This document shows, piece by piece, positions 1 to 6,421 of a stretch of 10,958 bases of DNA. This DNA is from Clostridia bacterium (GTDB lineage: Bacteria; Bacillota; Clostridia; Oscillospirales; CAG-272): NCBI GenBank assembly GCA_017466495.1, contig JAFTUB010000174.1, positions 1-10,958 on the forward strand, in the 5' to 3' direction. Made by a program: the position numbers and the translations under genes. The notes beneath the pieces were generated by a model. It searched no databases. It saw nothing but the letters and a program-made list of their open reading frames with translations, and was not told the DNA's origin. Numbering within the stretch: position 1 is the first letter of the stretch; every line of letters begins with the position of its first letter.

Positions 1-578
1 CAAAGGATACGCAAGCCGCGGCTTATCTCAAAAAAGGTGACTACGAAAAAGCCAAGGCCGTTCTGGAAACGCTGCCCCGCAATTTCAATCTTCGGGATAA
101 CGCTTTTGCCTTTCGTTTATCCGGGAAAGACAAGCTGAACGGTGCGGTCTTCTCTCGGAACCATCACCTGGAGGGCTTGTATATCGCTTGTATGCAGGAA
201 GGCGATGCCCGGTTCCGTATGCATGAGCACAAGGTGACCTTCCGCGATTACACGCCTGATGATTATATTCCCCAGGCGCTGCGGTGCTATCAAAAGGGAC
301 TTGATGTCCTGACTACATTTATTTTGGACGATATCTACCGCGATCCGGCCGATCAGTATATTTGGCCCGGTATGCAGACCTTCCATTGGAGCTTCCATCA
401 GCGCATTGCCGCTTGCCACAAAAAGCTCGGCAATTTGAAGGAATGCGAAAAATCCATCGACGAAGCATACCGCCTTGTATCGGTGGTGTGGAAGGATTTT
501 GAGGAAAATAAGGAATACTACATGAAACCGTTTTATCAATATTTGGTCAACTATGATCTTGCAGAATACATCCGATGA
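1..578 (+). CDS. C-terminal part of a TPR-like helical protein, probably an XRE-family regulator (5' end outside window)
   Basis: The reading frame is open from the left edge (first full codon at 3) to a TGA at 576-578, giving about 191 visible residues; the start lies outside the window. The visible part begins with a TPR-like helix pair (LKKGDYEKAKAVLETLP), followed by two further amphipathic helical stretches, one around ALRCYQKGLDVL and one around IAACHKKLGNLKECEKSIDEAYRL. There is no signal peptide or membrane segment. In Clostridia this kind of tail, with a 'KGDYEKA...LP' repeat, is common behind an N-terminal helix-turn-helix in XRE-type regulators that bind peptides or other small ligands through the repeats. 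The DNA-binding half is not visible, so the regulator assignment is inference; a plain TPR protein is the alternative. A hairpin terminator begins 6 bases after the stop. Confidence 0.6.
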   Translation, partial: KDTQAAAYLKKGDYEKAKAVLETLPRNFNLRDNAFAFRLSGKDKLNGAVFSRNHHLEGLYIACMQEGDARFRMHEHKVTFRDYTPDDYIPQALRCYQKGLDVLTTFILDDIYRDPADQYIWPGMQTFHWSFHQRIAACHKKLGNLKECEKSIDEAYRLVSVVWKDFEENKEYYMKPFYQYLVNYDLAEYIR

Positions 579-583
579 AAAAA

Positions 584-611
584 GCACTTGCGGCAAATCT
601 GCCGCAAGTGC
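584..611. terminator. Bidirectional Rho-independent terminator
   Basis: A perfect 11-bp stem (GCACTTGCGGC at 584-594 pairing with GCCGCAAGTGC at 601-611) encloses a 6-base loop. It has six A before it (578-583) and five T after it (612-616), so it has a U-tract in either direction. It lies between two convergent genes (stops at 578 on plus and 626 on minus) and should end transcription from both. Confidence 0.93.
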
Positions 612-625
612 TTTTTATTGCAGAA

Positions 626-3235
626 TTATTTGACAAACAAACGGGTAATGATCAGCCCGGGAATAATCCAGAAGATCTGATAAAGGGCGACATACACCGA
701 CGTAATGCCCACCGAAGAACTGAGCACTGTCAGCAGGAGCATAATCAGCAGGCTGACCACCAAGGCAACCGTCCGAATAATAGAGCCGGTGCGGCGTACG
801 TGAGCCAGGCGGCTGCACAACAGGGCGGGACGAACCAGCGATTTCGCGGAAGAACGGGATACCAGTCCGCTGTCGATTTCCTCCAACCTACCGGGTTCCG
901 TAGGTTCCTCCATCTGCTTGTCCACCTGCACTGCGAAAGGCTTCCCACGCAGCTTGATCGCAAGCAGTTCCTCATCAATATTGGGGTCATAGGTACGGAT
1001 CTTGGCAGTAATCCCCTCTTTGGTGAGAGCGCGGAGGGTGTCCTCGAAATCCGCATCCATTTCATACTGAACATACAGCTTGGCGCAAAGCACACCATCC
1101 ATCACAATGTACAGAACGCGCTCGCCGTTGGCATCATCATCCGCATCACGGAGGGGATGCACATCATAGGTGGAGAGGAAATCCTCTCTGCCGATCAAAA
1201 TGCTTTGGCCATCCACAATTGCCTCAATTCCATCCTCGGCAATTCGAATAATTTCCACCGATTCAGCAGAATCAAACTCCATGGTGGCCAACTCAAGCAC
1301 ATCGGCGAGCGGTCCGCCTACGCGGGAGAATACGCTGGCCGCGCCGAAGAGCACCAGGTCGGGACGGGCGTTGCCGTACAGCTTAATGGATCGGAGCTTG
1401 ACCGAGTAGGACGGGAACATATCGGTATCGGCAAAGCTTACCACCGATGCCCCACTGTATTCCTCAGACGAAGCCTCGCCGAGAATGGCCGTATCATCCT
1501 CAAAAGCAATCTGCGCAGCGCGGAACAGCGGGTAGCTATAGGCAATGAGAGTCGACACAGGCAGGCAGAACATATTGGTCAATGCAAAAATATTGAGCGC
1601 TCCTACTCCGTCCTTGTGCATGGAGAAGGAGATAAATGCCAGAGCCAGCGAGACGGCAAGTACGGGGAGCAAAACGAAATTCAGATGACTTCCCACGGTA
1701 GACTTGGCGTTAGTGCGGGCAAAGTAACGGGAAACAAAGGCAGAACGACGAATATCGAGGGTCAGTTCCTCTTCCCCGCTCACCGCATCGCGAACCACAA
1801 TGCTGCGAGCGGCGTATTTTTCGTGTCGATCGGCCACCACGGTAAAGCTGTAGATTTCACGCTTCAGGGTCATCAGATCGTAGAGTGCCATCAGCGTCAG
1901 ACAGAGGGCTGCGGGGAAATTGTAAAGCACAACACCGCCGTTAGGTGCAATCAAAGCAATGATCAGGTCATAAATGACCGCAACCGCGACCGCAACCGCG
2001 CCCATACTCTGAGGAGTAGGCTTGAAGGTAACCGCACTGCGCAGACCGGAAAACAGCTCACGCCAGGAAAGCGCGACGCTAAGTACCAAAAGCTGCAGGG
2101 AAACCAAAGTATGGACCGCCGGGAAATGCCGCATATTGAGGGCACCGGGCAGTTCCACGCCAAGAAGTGCAATGTTCTCATAGAAGAAAAGCGCAACCAA
2201 CAGCAAAATACTGCCAATCAAGCGGAGGACCGTACCGTTATACTCGGTGCGGTAGTTCTGCATAATCTCCTTAGCCTGTTCCTTTTCGGTATACTCAAAA
2301 CCGCGGAACGCAGCACTGTCATGGGTATTTCCTTTTGCTACATCCTTGTCCAGCTTTTCTTCAGCCTCAGTCACACGGTCAAGACCGATTGTCTGTTGGA
2401 GCTCCTCTTCATAACCAAGAGCAATCATCAGATTAATATCGGTTTCGTCCAATTCGGCCTCCGGTTTTACTTTTTCAACTTTTTCTGCAGTCTCGGGCTC
2501 ATCCGATTCTTCGCTCTGATTGAGGGAAATTTCTTCTGCAGACTCAGCAGCGGCTTCTTCCGGTTCTTCCGTATCGCTGTTCGGCGAAACTTCAATCGTA
2601 TCGAATACACGGGTCTGCTCAGCAGCTAAATCGGCCTTCTCTTCCGATGCGGGCTCGTTCGCATAGAGCGATGGAATCAACTCATCGAAGGCAGACTCAT
2701 CTGGCAGAACCGCCTCATCGTCAAGGGAAAAGTCAGTCTTACCTTTCCCGGAAAAATAACTGTCCGAGGCAGATGCACTCGGGGATTTGACGGAAGGAAG
2801 TTCTTCACGAACGGTCTCGGTAATCTTCACCGTCTGAGAAACAAAATTCCGTTCAGATGGGCGAAAACGATATACTTGGCGACGAACCGAACCCGGGGCG
2901 GTTACCGGCTCTGCACTGCACGCGGGAACAAAAACAGACATGGGATCCTCGATGAAGACATCTTCCTCGGCAGGTTCTGCCACATCTTCAACATCCGGAA
3001 TGCGGAATTCTATCGTATCGGATTTGGGATCTTTTTCAACCGAAGTATTCTCTGCATCAGGTAAATACTGTCTGAGCAGCGCCGCGATATCCAGATCATC
3101 ATCAGCTGCAGGCTGTTCTGCAGCGGCAGGAACTGCCTTGGCGCCCTCATTATCGGACGAATAACTTTTTTTGAGCTGCCCAAGCAGTTCGCCAGTTGAC
3201 ATCGTCTCTTGATTCTCGGATCTATTTTGTTTCAT
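626..3235 (-). CDS. Degenerate P1B-type ATPase-like membrane protein with long acidic N-terminus (pseudo-P-type ATPase)
   Basis: The protein has 869 residues from ATG at 3235. Residues 1-330 are acidic, Glu/Ala/Ser-rich and probably disordered. Membrane segments follow at about 336-355, 375-390, 411-431 and 435-454; then a short soluble stretch (455-515), segments at 517-538 and 544-568, a soluble block (577-797), and a final pair at 818-838 and 844-865. This 4+2+2 order with intervening A and P/N domains is that of P1B ATPases. The soluble block aligns by eye with the P/N domains: VVSFADTDMF (598-607) sits where VVFDKTGTL belongs, GGPLADVL replaces the HPLA motif, DGQSILIGREDFL matches the N-domain loop, and TYD (748-750) replaces TGD. 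The phosphorylated Asp is Ala602 and no GDGxND or TGE is visible, so ion pumping is unlikely. The actuator is only about 60 residues. A role as a membrane scaffold or sensor is inference. It is co-transcribed with rlmB, 29 bases downstream. A TTG nine bases upstream (3244) is rejected because it touches the ribosome binding site. Confidence 0.82.
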   Translation of the reverse strand: MKQNRSENQETMSTGELLGQLKKSYSSDNEGAKAVPAAAEQPAADDDLDIAALLRQYLPDAENTSVEKDPKSDTIEFRIPDVEDVAEPAEEDVFIEDPMSVFVPACSAEPVTAPGSVRRQVYRFRPSERNFVSQTVKITETVREELPSVKSPSASASDSYFSGKGKTDFSLDDEAVLPDESAFDELIPSLYANEPASEEKADLAAEQTRVFDTIEVSPNSDTEEPEEAAAESAEEISLNQSEESDEPETAEKVEKVKPEAELDETDINLMIALGYEEELQQTIGLDRVTEAEEKLDKDVAKGNTHDSAAFRGFEYTEKEQAKEIMQNYRTEYNGTVLRLIGSILLLVALFFYENIALLGVELPGALNMRHFPAVHTLVSLQLLVLSVALSWRELFSGLRSAVTFKPTPQSMGAVAVAVAVIYDLIIALIAPNGGVVLYNFPAALCLTLMALYDLMTLKREIYSFTVVADRHEKYAARSIVVRDAVSGEEELTLDIRRSAFVSRYFARTNAKSTVGSHLNFVLLPVLAVSLALAFISFSMHKDGVGALNIFALTNMFCLPVSTLIAYSYPLFRAAQIAFEDDTAILGEASSEEYSGASVVSFADTDMFPSYSVKLRSIKLYGNARPDLVLFGAASVFSRVGGPLADVLELATMEFDSAESVEIIRIAEDGIEAIVDGQSILIGREDFLSTYDVHPLRDADDDANGERVLYIVMDGVLCAKLYVQYEMDADFEDTLRALTKEGITAKIRTYDPNIDEELLAIKLRGKPFAVQVDKQMEEPTEPGRLEEIDSGLVSRSSAKSLVRPALLCSRLAHVRRTGSIIRTVALVVSLLIMLLLTVLSSSVGITSVYVALYQIFWIIPGLIITRLFVK

Positions 3236-3245
3236 AAATTCCAAA

Positions 3246-3251
3246 CTCCTT
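3246..3251 (-). promoter_or_regulatory. Ribosome binding site of the pseudo-P-type ATPase gene
   Basis: AAGGAG on the minus strand lies 10 bases before the ATG at 3235. A TTG codon at 3244-3242 is in frame but only one base from this site, too close for initiation, so the site decides for the ATG start. Confidence 0.8.
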
Positions 3252-3264
3252 GCTCAGTAATGGG

Positions 3265-4374
3265 TTAGTCTGCGCGCTGCTGTCTTGCAGCTTCGGAGAG
3301 AATCACCGCGGCCGCGGTGGAAACGTTGAAGGAATTGACTTTACCGTACATAGGGATCGAAGTGATGAAATCACATCTCTCCATAATCAGATTGGAAACA
3401 CCGTCACCCTCGCTGCCGAATACAATGGCGGCAGGTCCGCGGAAATCGGTATCATGATAGCTTCTTCCACCGGCTTCGGCAGCATAGGTCCAGACGCCCT
3501 GTTTCTTGAGCCAGCTCAGAGTCTGGGCGATATTGGAAACCTTTGCAATGGCAAGATGCTCTATGGCACCGGCAGATGCCTTGGTTACCACGGGAGTAAG
3601 TCCGACAGCGCGGCGCTTGGGAATGATCAACCCATGAGCACCGGCGCATTCCGCGCAGCGGATCAGCGCACCGAGGTTGTAGGGATCCACAATACCGTCC
3701 GCAATGACAATCAGAGGCTTCTCACCTCTGGCTTTTGCAATTTCAAGAATATCCTCAACCGTGGAGTATTCCTTCGCTGCCGCCAGGGCGACAATTCCCT
3801 GATGAGGCGCGTAGCCGGAAAGCATATCCAGCTTGTTTTTCTCCACTTCGATGACAGGAATACCGCGGCTTACCGCCTCTGCCACCAACACAACAATAGA
3901 GCCCTCGCGATCTCCGCGGCGGACAAAGATCTTGTCGATGGATCGGTCGGATTTCAGCAGTTCACGCACAGCATTTCGCCCTGCGACAGCACCGCTGTCC
4001 CCCTGTGCATCGGGATGCAGTTCGCCGTTCCGCTCATCCAACAGCTCCTCATCTGCCTCGTAGTTGGCAACATATTCGTTGTGACGGAGCTTGATATCTT
4101 CGGAAGTACCCGCATCGAAGCGTGCACCGCGGCCTCCGCGCTGTTTTCCGCCACGGGAGAAGGACTTGTTTTTCTTCTCCTGATATCGCTTGTTATCCGT
4201 GGGCTTGTCTGTCTGATTTTTGTTTTTGTAATCCTTCTTCGGTTGTGCCTGTTGGCTTTCGGCGGGGCGAGTATTCCTATGTGCGCCGTTAGGCTTACCG
4301 GAATTGCGGCGATGATTTTGCTGGGGTTTACGCGCTGTACCACTCTCGTGAATCTGTTTATTTTTCTGTTCCAT
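3265..4374 (-). CDS. rlmB: 23S rRNA (guanosine-2'-O-)-methyltransferase RlmB, SpoU/TrmH family, with basic N-terminal tail
   Basis: The 369-residue protein is a SPOUT (trefoil-knot) methyltransferase that uses S-adenosylmethionine; RlmB methylates the ribose of G2251 in 23S rRNA. Residues 128-200 form the substrate-binding SpoU domain (starts AGRNAVRELL). Residues 220-366 hold the catalytic domain with the three SpoU motifs: DPYNLGALIRCAE (230-242, catalytic Arg239), IVFGSEGDGVS (317-327) and IPMYGKVNSFNVSTAAAV (340-357). The first roughly 95 residues are very rich in Lys, Arg, Gln and Asn with an RGG-like patch (GGKQRGGRG at 75-83); the usual family length is about 245-250 residues, so this is an added RNA-binding-type tail. 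AAAGGA lies 7 bases before the ATG. A promoter is present at 4434-4462, and the downstream partner is the pseudo-ATPase. A TrmH-like tRNA methyltransferase of the same family cannot be fully excluded. Confidence 0.9.
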   Translation of the reverse strand: MEQKNKQIHESGTARKPQQNHRRNSGKPNGAHRNTRPAESQQAQPKKDYKNKNQTDKPTDNKRYQEKKNKSFSRGGKQRGGRGARFDAGTSEDIKLRHNEYVANYEADEELLDERNGELHPDAQGDSGAVAGRNAVRELLKSDRSIDKIFVRRGDREGSIVVLVAEAVSRGIPVIEVEKNKLDMLSGYAPHQGIVALAAAKEYSTVEDILEIAKARGEKPLIVIADGIVDPYNLGALIRCAECAGAHGLIIPKRRAVGLTPVVTKASAGAIEHLAIAKVSNIAQTLSWLKKQGVWTYAAEAGGRSYHDTDFRGPAAIVFGSEGDGVSNLIMERCDFITSIPMYGKVNSFNVSTAAAVILSEAARQQRAD

Positions 4375-4433
4375 AGTTAAATCCTTTATTTTTCTGCGAT
4401 GAAAGCATACGTATACATTGTATTATTTGATAT

Positions 4434-4462
4434 ATTATAGCACATTTTTTGGCGTTTGTATA
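4434..4462 (-). promoter_or_regulatory. Sigma-A-type promoter for rlmB and the pseudo-ATPase gene
   Basis: On the minus strand there is a perfect -10 box TATAAT (4439-4434) and a -35 box TATACA (4462-4457, four of six matches to TTGACA) separated by 17 bases. Transcription would begin near 4427, leaving an AT-rich leader of about 50 bases before the rlmB ATG at 4374. Confidence 0.7.
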
Positions 4463-4520
4463 GAGGATTTTTTATTTTTCCGCAAAAACTTTGAAAATAA
4501 TTCGGGACAAGGTAAATCAG

Positions 4521-4550
4521 TTGACAGTTCCTGCACGGACATGATATAAT
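4521..4550 (+). promoter_or_regulatory. Strong sigma-A-type promoter for the acyltransferase operon
   Basis: A consensus -35 box TTGACA (4521-4526) and a consensus -10 box TATAAT (4545-4550) are separated by 18 bases, and a TG at 4542-4543 gives an extended -10 (TGATATAAT). Transcription would start near 4557, about 35 bases before the ATG at 4592. The match is better than for any other promoter in the window, suggesting high basal expression unless repressed. Confidence 0.85.
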
Positions 4551-4591
4551 GGGTATGTCACTCCTCAAAAATAACGGATCGGAGAAGAAAC

Positions 4592-5695
4592 ATGGATTAT
4601 GCATCGCTGAAAAAAAGATATGCAGGGCTAGACCTTCTTCGCGTGATTTCCGCCGCGGTTGTCTGTGCCTTTCACACAACGATTCATTTGGGCGCGGATT
4701 ATGGCATTCTTCAAGCAGTGTCGCAAATGGGCGCGGTATTTATGACCGCATTTTTCATGCTGTCCGGCTACACCCTGTTTGTCAATTATGCCGGCAGTGA
4801 GATCATGAAAAAAGAGGCGTTAGGAAAATTCTGGCTCAAGCGGATCATTGCCATTATTCCCATGTATTACCTTACTTCCCTGCTGTTTATCTTTCACAGG
4901 ATGAGCTTATCGGGCGAGCCGATGAAGGTGGTCATCGAAAATCTGTGGCTGGCCCCCATTGAAGTGCTGGGGATTCAATCTAATTTTTCTTCCCTCTTCA
5001 ACTTCTCACACAATGGCGGAACATGGTTCATCTCCTGCCTGATGATCTGCTATCTGGCATATCCTTTTTTACAGGAAGTTTTTAAACCGCTGTCTGTCCG
5101 CACGAAAATTATCCTCATCGGCATATGTTCGTTTATCCTTCTGTACTCTCCATTTGTTGTTGCAAAGTTCGGCATTTCCAATATTTATTCCAATCCGTTT
5201 TTCAGACTTCTTGAGTTTGGAATCGGTGTACTGCTCGCGTCACTCAAGCCCAAGCTCGATGAAAGCACTGCGGTAAAGCGTATTCTCTACAACCGTGCAT
5301 CCATGGTTGCGATCAGCATCCTCATGGCAGCAGGCATTACCGTGGCCGTAAAAAAGGGCTTTGCGCCTGGCAACTACATGATGTACAGCCTGATCTGTCT
5401 GCCTTGCTTCATCATCATGCTCATCGGCATGGCCGGCATTGAGTTTGACGGTCTGAACCGCTCCCGTGTGCTTTCCTACTGCAGCTCCGTCGCCTATGTC
5501 TTTTTCCTGGCTCAGCTTTTTTCCAACAACATCTGCAAGTCCTTCCTGGGCAAGCATGGCATTACCGGCAATGTAACCATTATTCTCATCGGATGGGGTG
5601 TATGTATTGTTATCGCGCTCTTTTTCCGCCATGCGCTGGAGAAACCGATCACCGCTTGGCTCAAGGACAGATTTATTGATCAAAGTCAATCATGA
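4592..5695 (+). CDS. Membrane acyltransferase, acyltransferase_3 (OafA/YrhL) family
   Basis: The 367-residue protein is a multi-pass membrane enzyme with about ten hydrophobic segments through its whole length. Family hallmarks are visible: LDLLRVISAAVVCAFH (13-28) with Asp14, Arg17 and the likely catalytic His28; FFMLSGYTLF (54-63); a basic FWLKRIIAIIPMYY stretch (80-93); TWFISCLMICYLAYP (144-158); and a terminal LEKPITAWLK (349-358). Proteins of this family move acetyl, succinyl or longer acyl groups from a cytoplasmic donor onto exported sugars, peptidoglycan, exopolysaccharide or lipids; the acceptor cannot be told from the sequence. There is no extracellular SGNH domain, so it is a stand-alone membrane form. 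GGAG lies 7 bases before the ATG, with a near-consensus promoter upstream. Its stop overlaps the next start (ATGA), so it is translationally coupled to the winged-helix protein. Confidence 0.9.
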   Translation: MDYASLKKRYAGLDLLRVISAAVVCAFHTTIHLGADYGILQAVSQMGAVFMTAFFMLSGYTLFVNYAGSEIMKKEALGKFWLKRIIAIIPMYYLTSLLFIFHRMSLSGEPMKVVIENLWLAPIEVLGIQSNFSSLFNFSHNGGTWFISCLMICYLAYPFLQEVFKPLSVRTKIILIGICSFILLYSPFVVAKFGISNIYSNPFFRLLEFGIGVLLASLKPKLDESTAVKRILYNRASMVAISILMAAGITVAVKKGFAPGNYMMYSLICLPCFIIMLIGMAGIEFDGLNRSRVLSYCSSVAYVFFLAQLFSNNICKSFLGKHGITGNVTIILIGWGVCIVIALFFRHALEKPITAWLKDRFIDQSQS

Positions 5696-6369
5696 TCCTG
5701 CTGTTTTCCTCTTCCGATTTTCCTTCCGCAATCGTAACGAAGCTCAGCCGAAAGCTGCGGGCAGACGGATTTCTGCTTTGTCTTCCGCAAAAAGCGCTCT
5801 CCCTTGAAAAGCTGGCAGCAATCCCATTTTCGGCTGCTGTACTTTGTATGGCGCGCAAAACCGACGGGCTCCCGTCGGTAACGGAATTGCGTACAGTCTT
5901 TCCCCAAATTCGTCTGCTCGTCCTCAGCCGCAGCAATCCCTCCTGCCGTTGGAGAAGCATCCCGGGTACCGATGCGGAGCTTACGTCTCCCTATTCGTTC
6001 ACCGAAATCTCCACTGTGCTTGAAAATTTTGGCGCTTTACACTTCCATGCACAAAATACAATCCACCGATACGGAATCGAACTTACACCCGACCGGCACA
6101 CCGTCATGCTTGGCGTCAAACGAGTATCCCTGACACCGGCTCAACACACGATTCTGCATCTGCTGATTCGATGCCCGGATCCGACAGAGGCCGATGTAAT
6201 CGCGTCATTTCTTCGCTGTCCTCGGCATGATCTTCCGACAAACAGTATCCCGATTCATATTCACAATCTGAACAGTGCTGCACAGCAAGGAAACATCCCC
6301 CGGATGGTGGGCCATATTTACCGCAAAGGCTATTCTCTGCTTCCACCGTACGGCAGAAATTTATCCTGA
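5692..6369 (+). CDS. OmpR-like winged-helix protein with degenerate (pseudo-)receiver domain
   Basis: The 225-residue protein looks like a two-domain response regulator. Residues 125-217 match the OmpR/PhoB winged helix: YGIELTPDRHTVMLG, then RVSLTPAQHTILHLL in place of the usual LT..E..IL..L, then NSIPIHIHNLN for the recognition-helix end, and IYRKGYSLL for the C-terminal hairpin. Residues 1-114 keep the length and strand pattern of a receiver but not its chemistry: the acidic pair after strand 1 is SSS (6-8), the phospho-acceptor position is Leu51/Cys52, and the conserved Lys is Ser99 in AELTSPYSFTEI (the usual form is DYLTKPF). Phosphorylation by a kinase is therefore unlikely and none is encoded nearby. 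It starts inside the stop of the acyltransferase gene (ATGA). It probably regulates its own operon or surface genes; this is inference. Family assignment rests on alignment by eye. Confidence 0.78.
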   Translation: MILLFSSSDFPSAIVTKLSRKLRADGFLLCLPQKALSLEKLAAIPFSAAVLCMARKTDGLPSVTELRTVFPQIRLLVLSRSNPSCRWRSIPGTDAELTSPYSFTEISTVLENFGALHFHAQNTIHRYGIELTPDRHTVMLGVKRVSLTPAQHTILHLLIRCPDPTEADVIASFLRCPRHDLPTNSIPIHIHNLNSAAQQGNIPRMVGHIYRKGYSLLPPYGRNLS

Positions 6370-6377
6370 ACAAAAAA

Positions 6378-6416
6378 GCAACGGGCTGTCACACCATCCG
6401 TGTGACAGCCCGCTGC
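6378..6416. terminator. Bidirectional Rho-independent terminator
   Basis: A 17-bp stem with a single A-C mismatch (left arm 6378-6394, right arm 6400-6416; core GGGCTGTCACAC) closes a 5-base loop. Six A (6372-6377) precede it and seven T (6417-6423) follow, so it works on both strands. It ends the acyltransferase operon on plus and pepD on minus; the pepD stop codon (6422-6424) overlaps the T-tract. Confidence 0.93.
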
Positions 6417-6421
6417 TTTTT

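Larger units (their letters stand above)
4375..4591. other. Divergent intergenic region between rlmB and the acyltransferase operon
   Basis: These 217 bases are markedly AT-rich compared with the flanking genes and carry the two back-to-back promoters, whose -35 boxes are about 58 bases apart. A short ATACGTAT palindrome (4407-4414) lies in the rlmB leader. I see no convincing small ORF, riboswitch or RNA gene here. Confidence 0.75.

Noticed and set aside
845..1507. Calling 626-3235 an active heavy-metal-transporting ATPase
   Set aside because: The architecture fits, but DKTGT, HP, TGD, GDGxND and TGE are all altered or absent, so transport activity cannot be supported.
1976..2002. Short ACCGC-rich tandem repeat, possible phase-variable tract
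   Set aside because: It encodes an Ala-Val run in the third membrane segment; units are imperfect and it copies fewer than about four times, so simple codon use is a sufficient explanation.
575..2629. Long open plus-strand frame (684 codons) opposite the pseudo-ATPase gene
   Set aside because: It is antisense to a gene with recognisable domains, a ribosome binding site and a terminator. Its own product has no family features and begins inside the terminator hairpin region. Codon bias of the real gene explains the openness.
3236..3244. TTG start for the pseudo-ATPase gene, adding three residues
   Set aside because: The TTG is one base from AAGGAG, whereas the ATG at 3235 has workable 10-base spacing.
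3250..4380. Open plus-strand frame (376 codons) opposite rlmB
   Set aside because: It mirrors the RlmB coding frame almost end to end; the rlmB motifs are unmistakable and the plus-strand product is not.
4407..4416. ATACGTAT/GTATAC palindrome in the rlmB leader as an operator
   Set aside because: It is only 8 bases, in an AT-rich leader where such palindromes arise by chance, and I see no second copy nearby.
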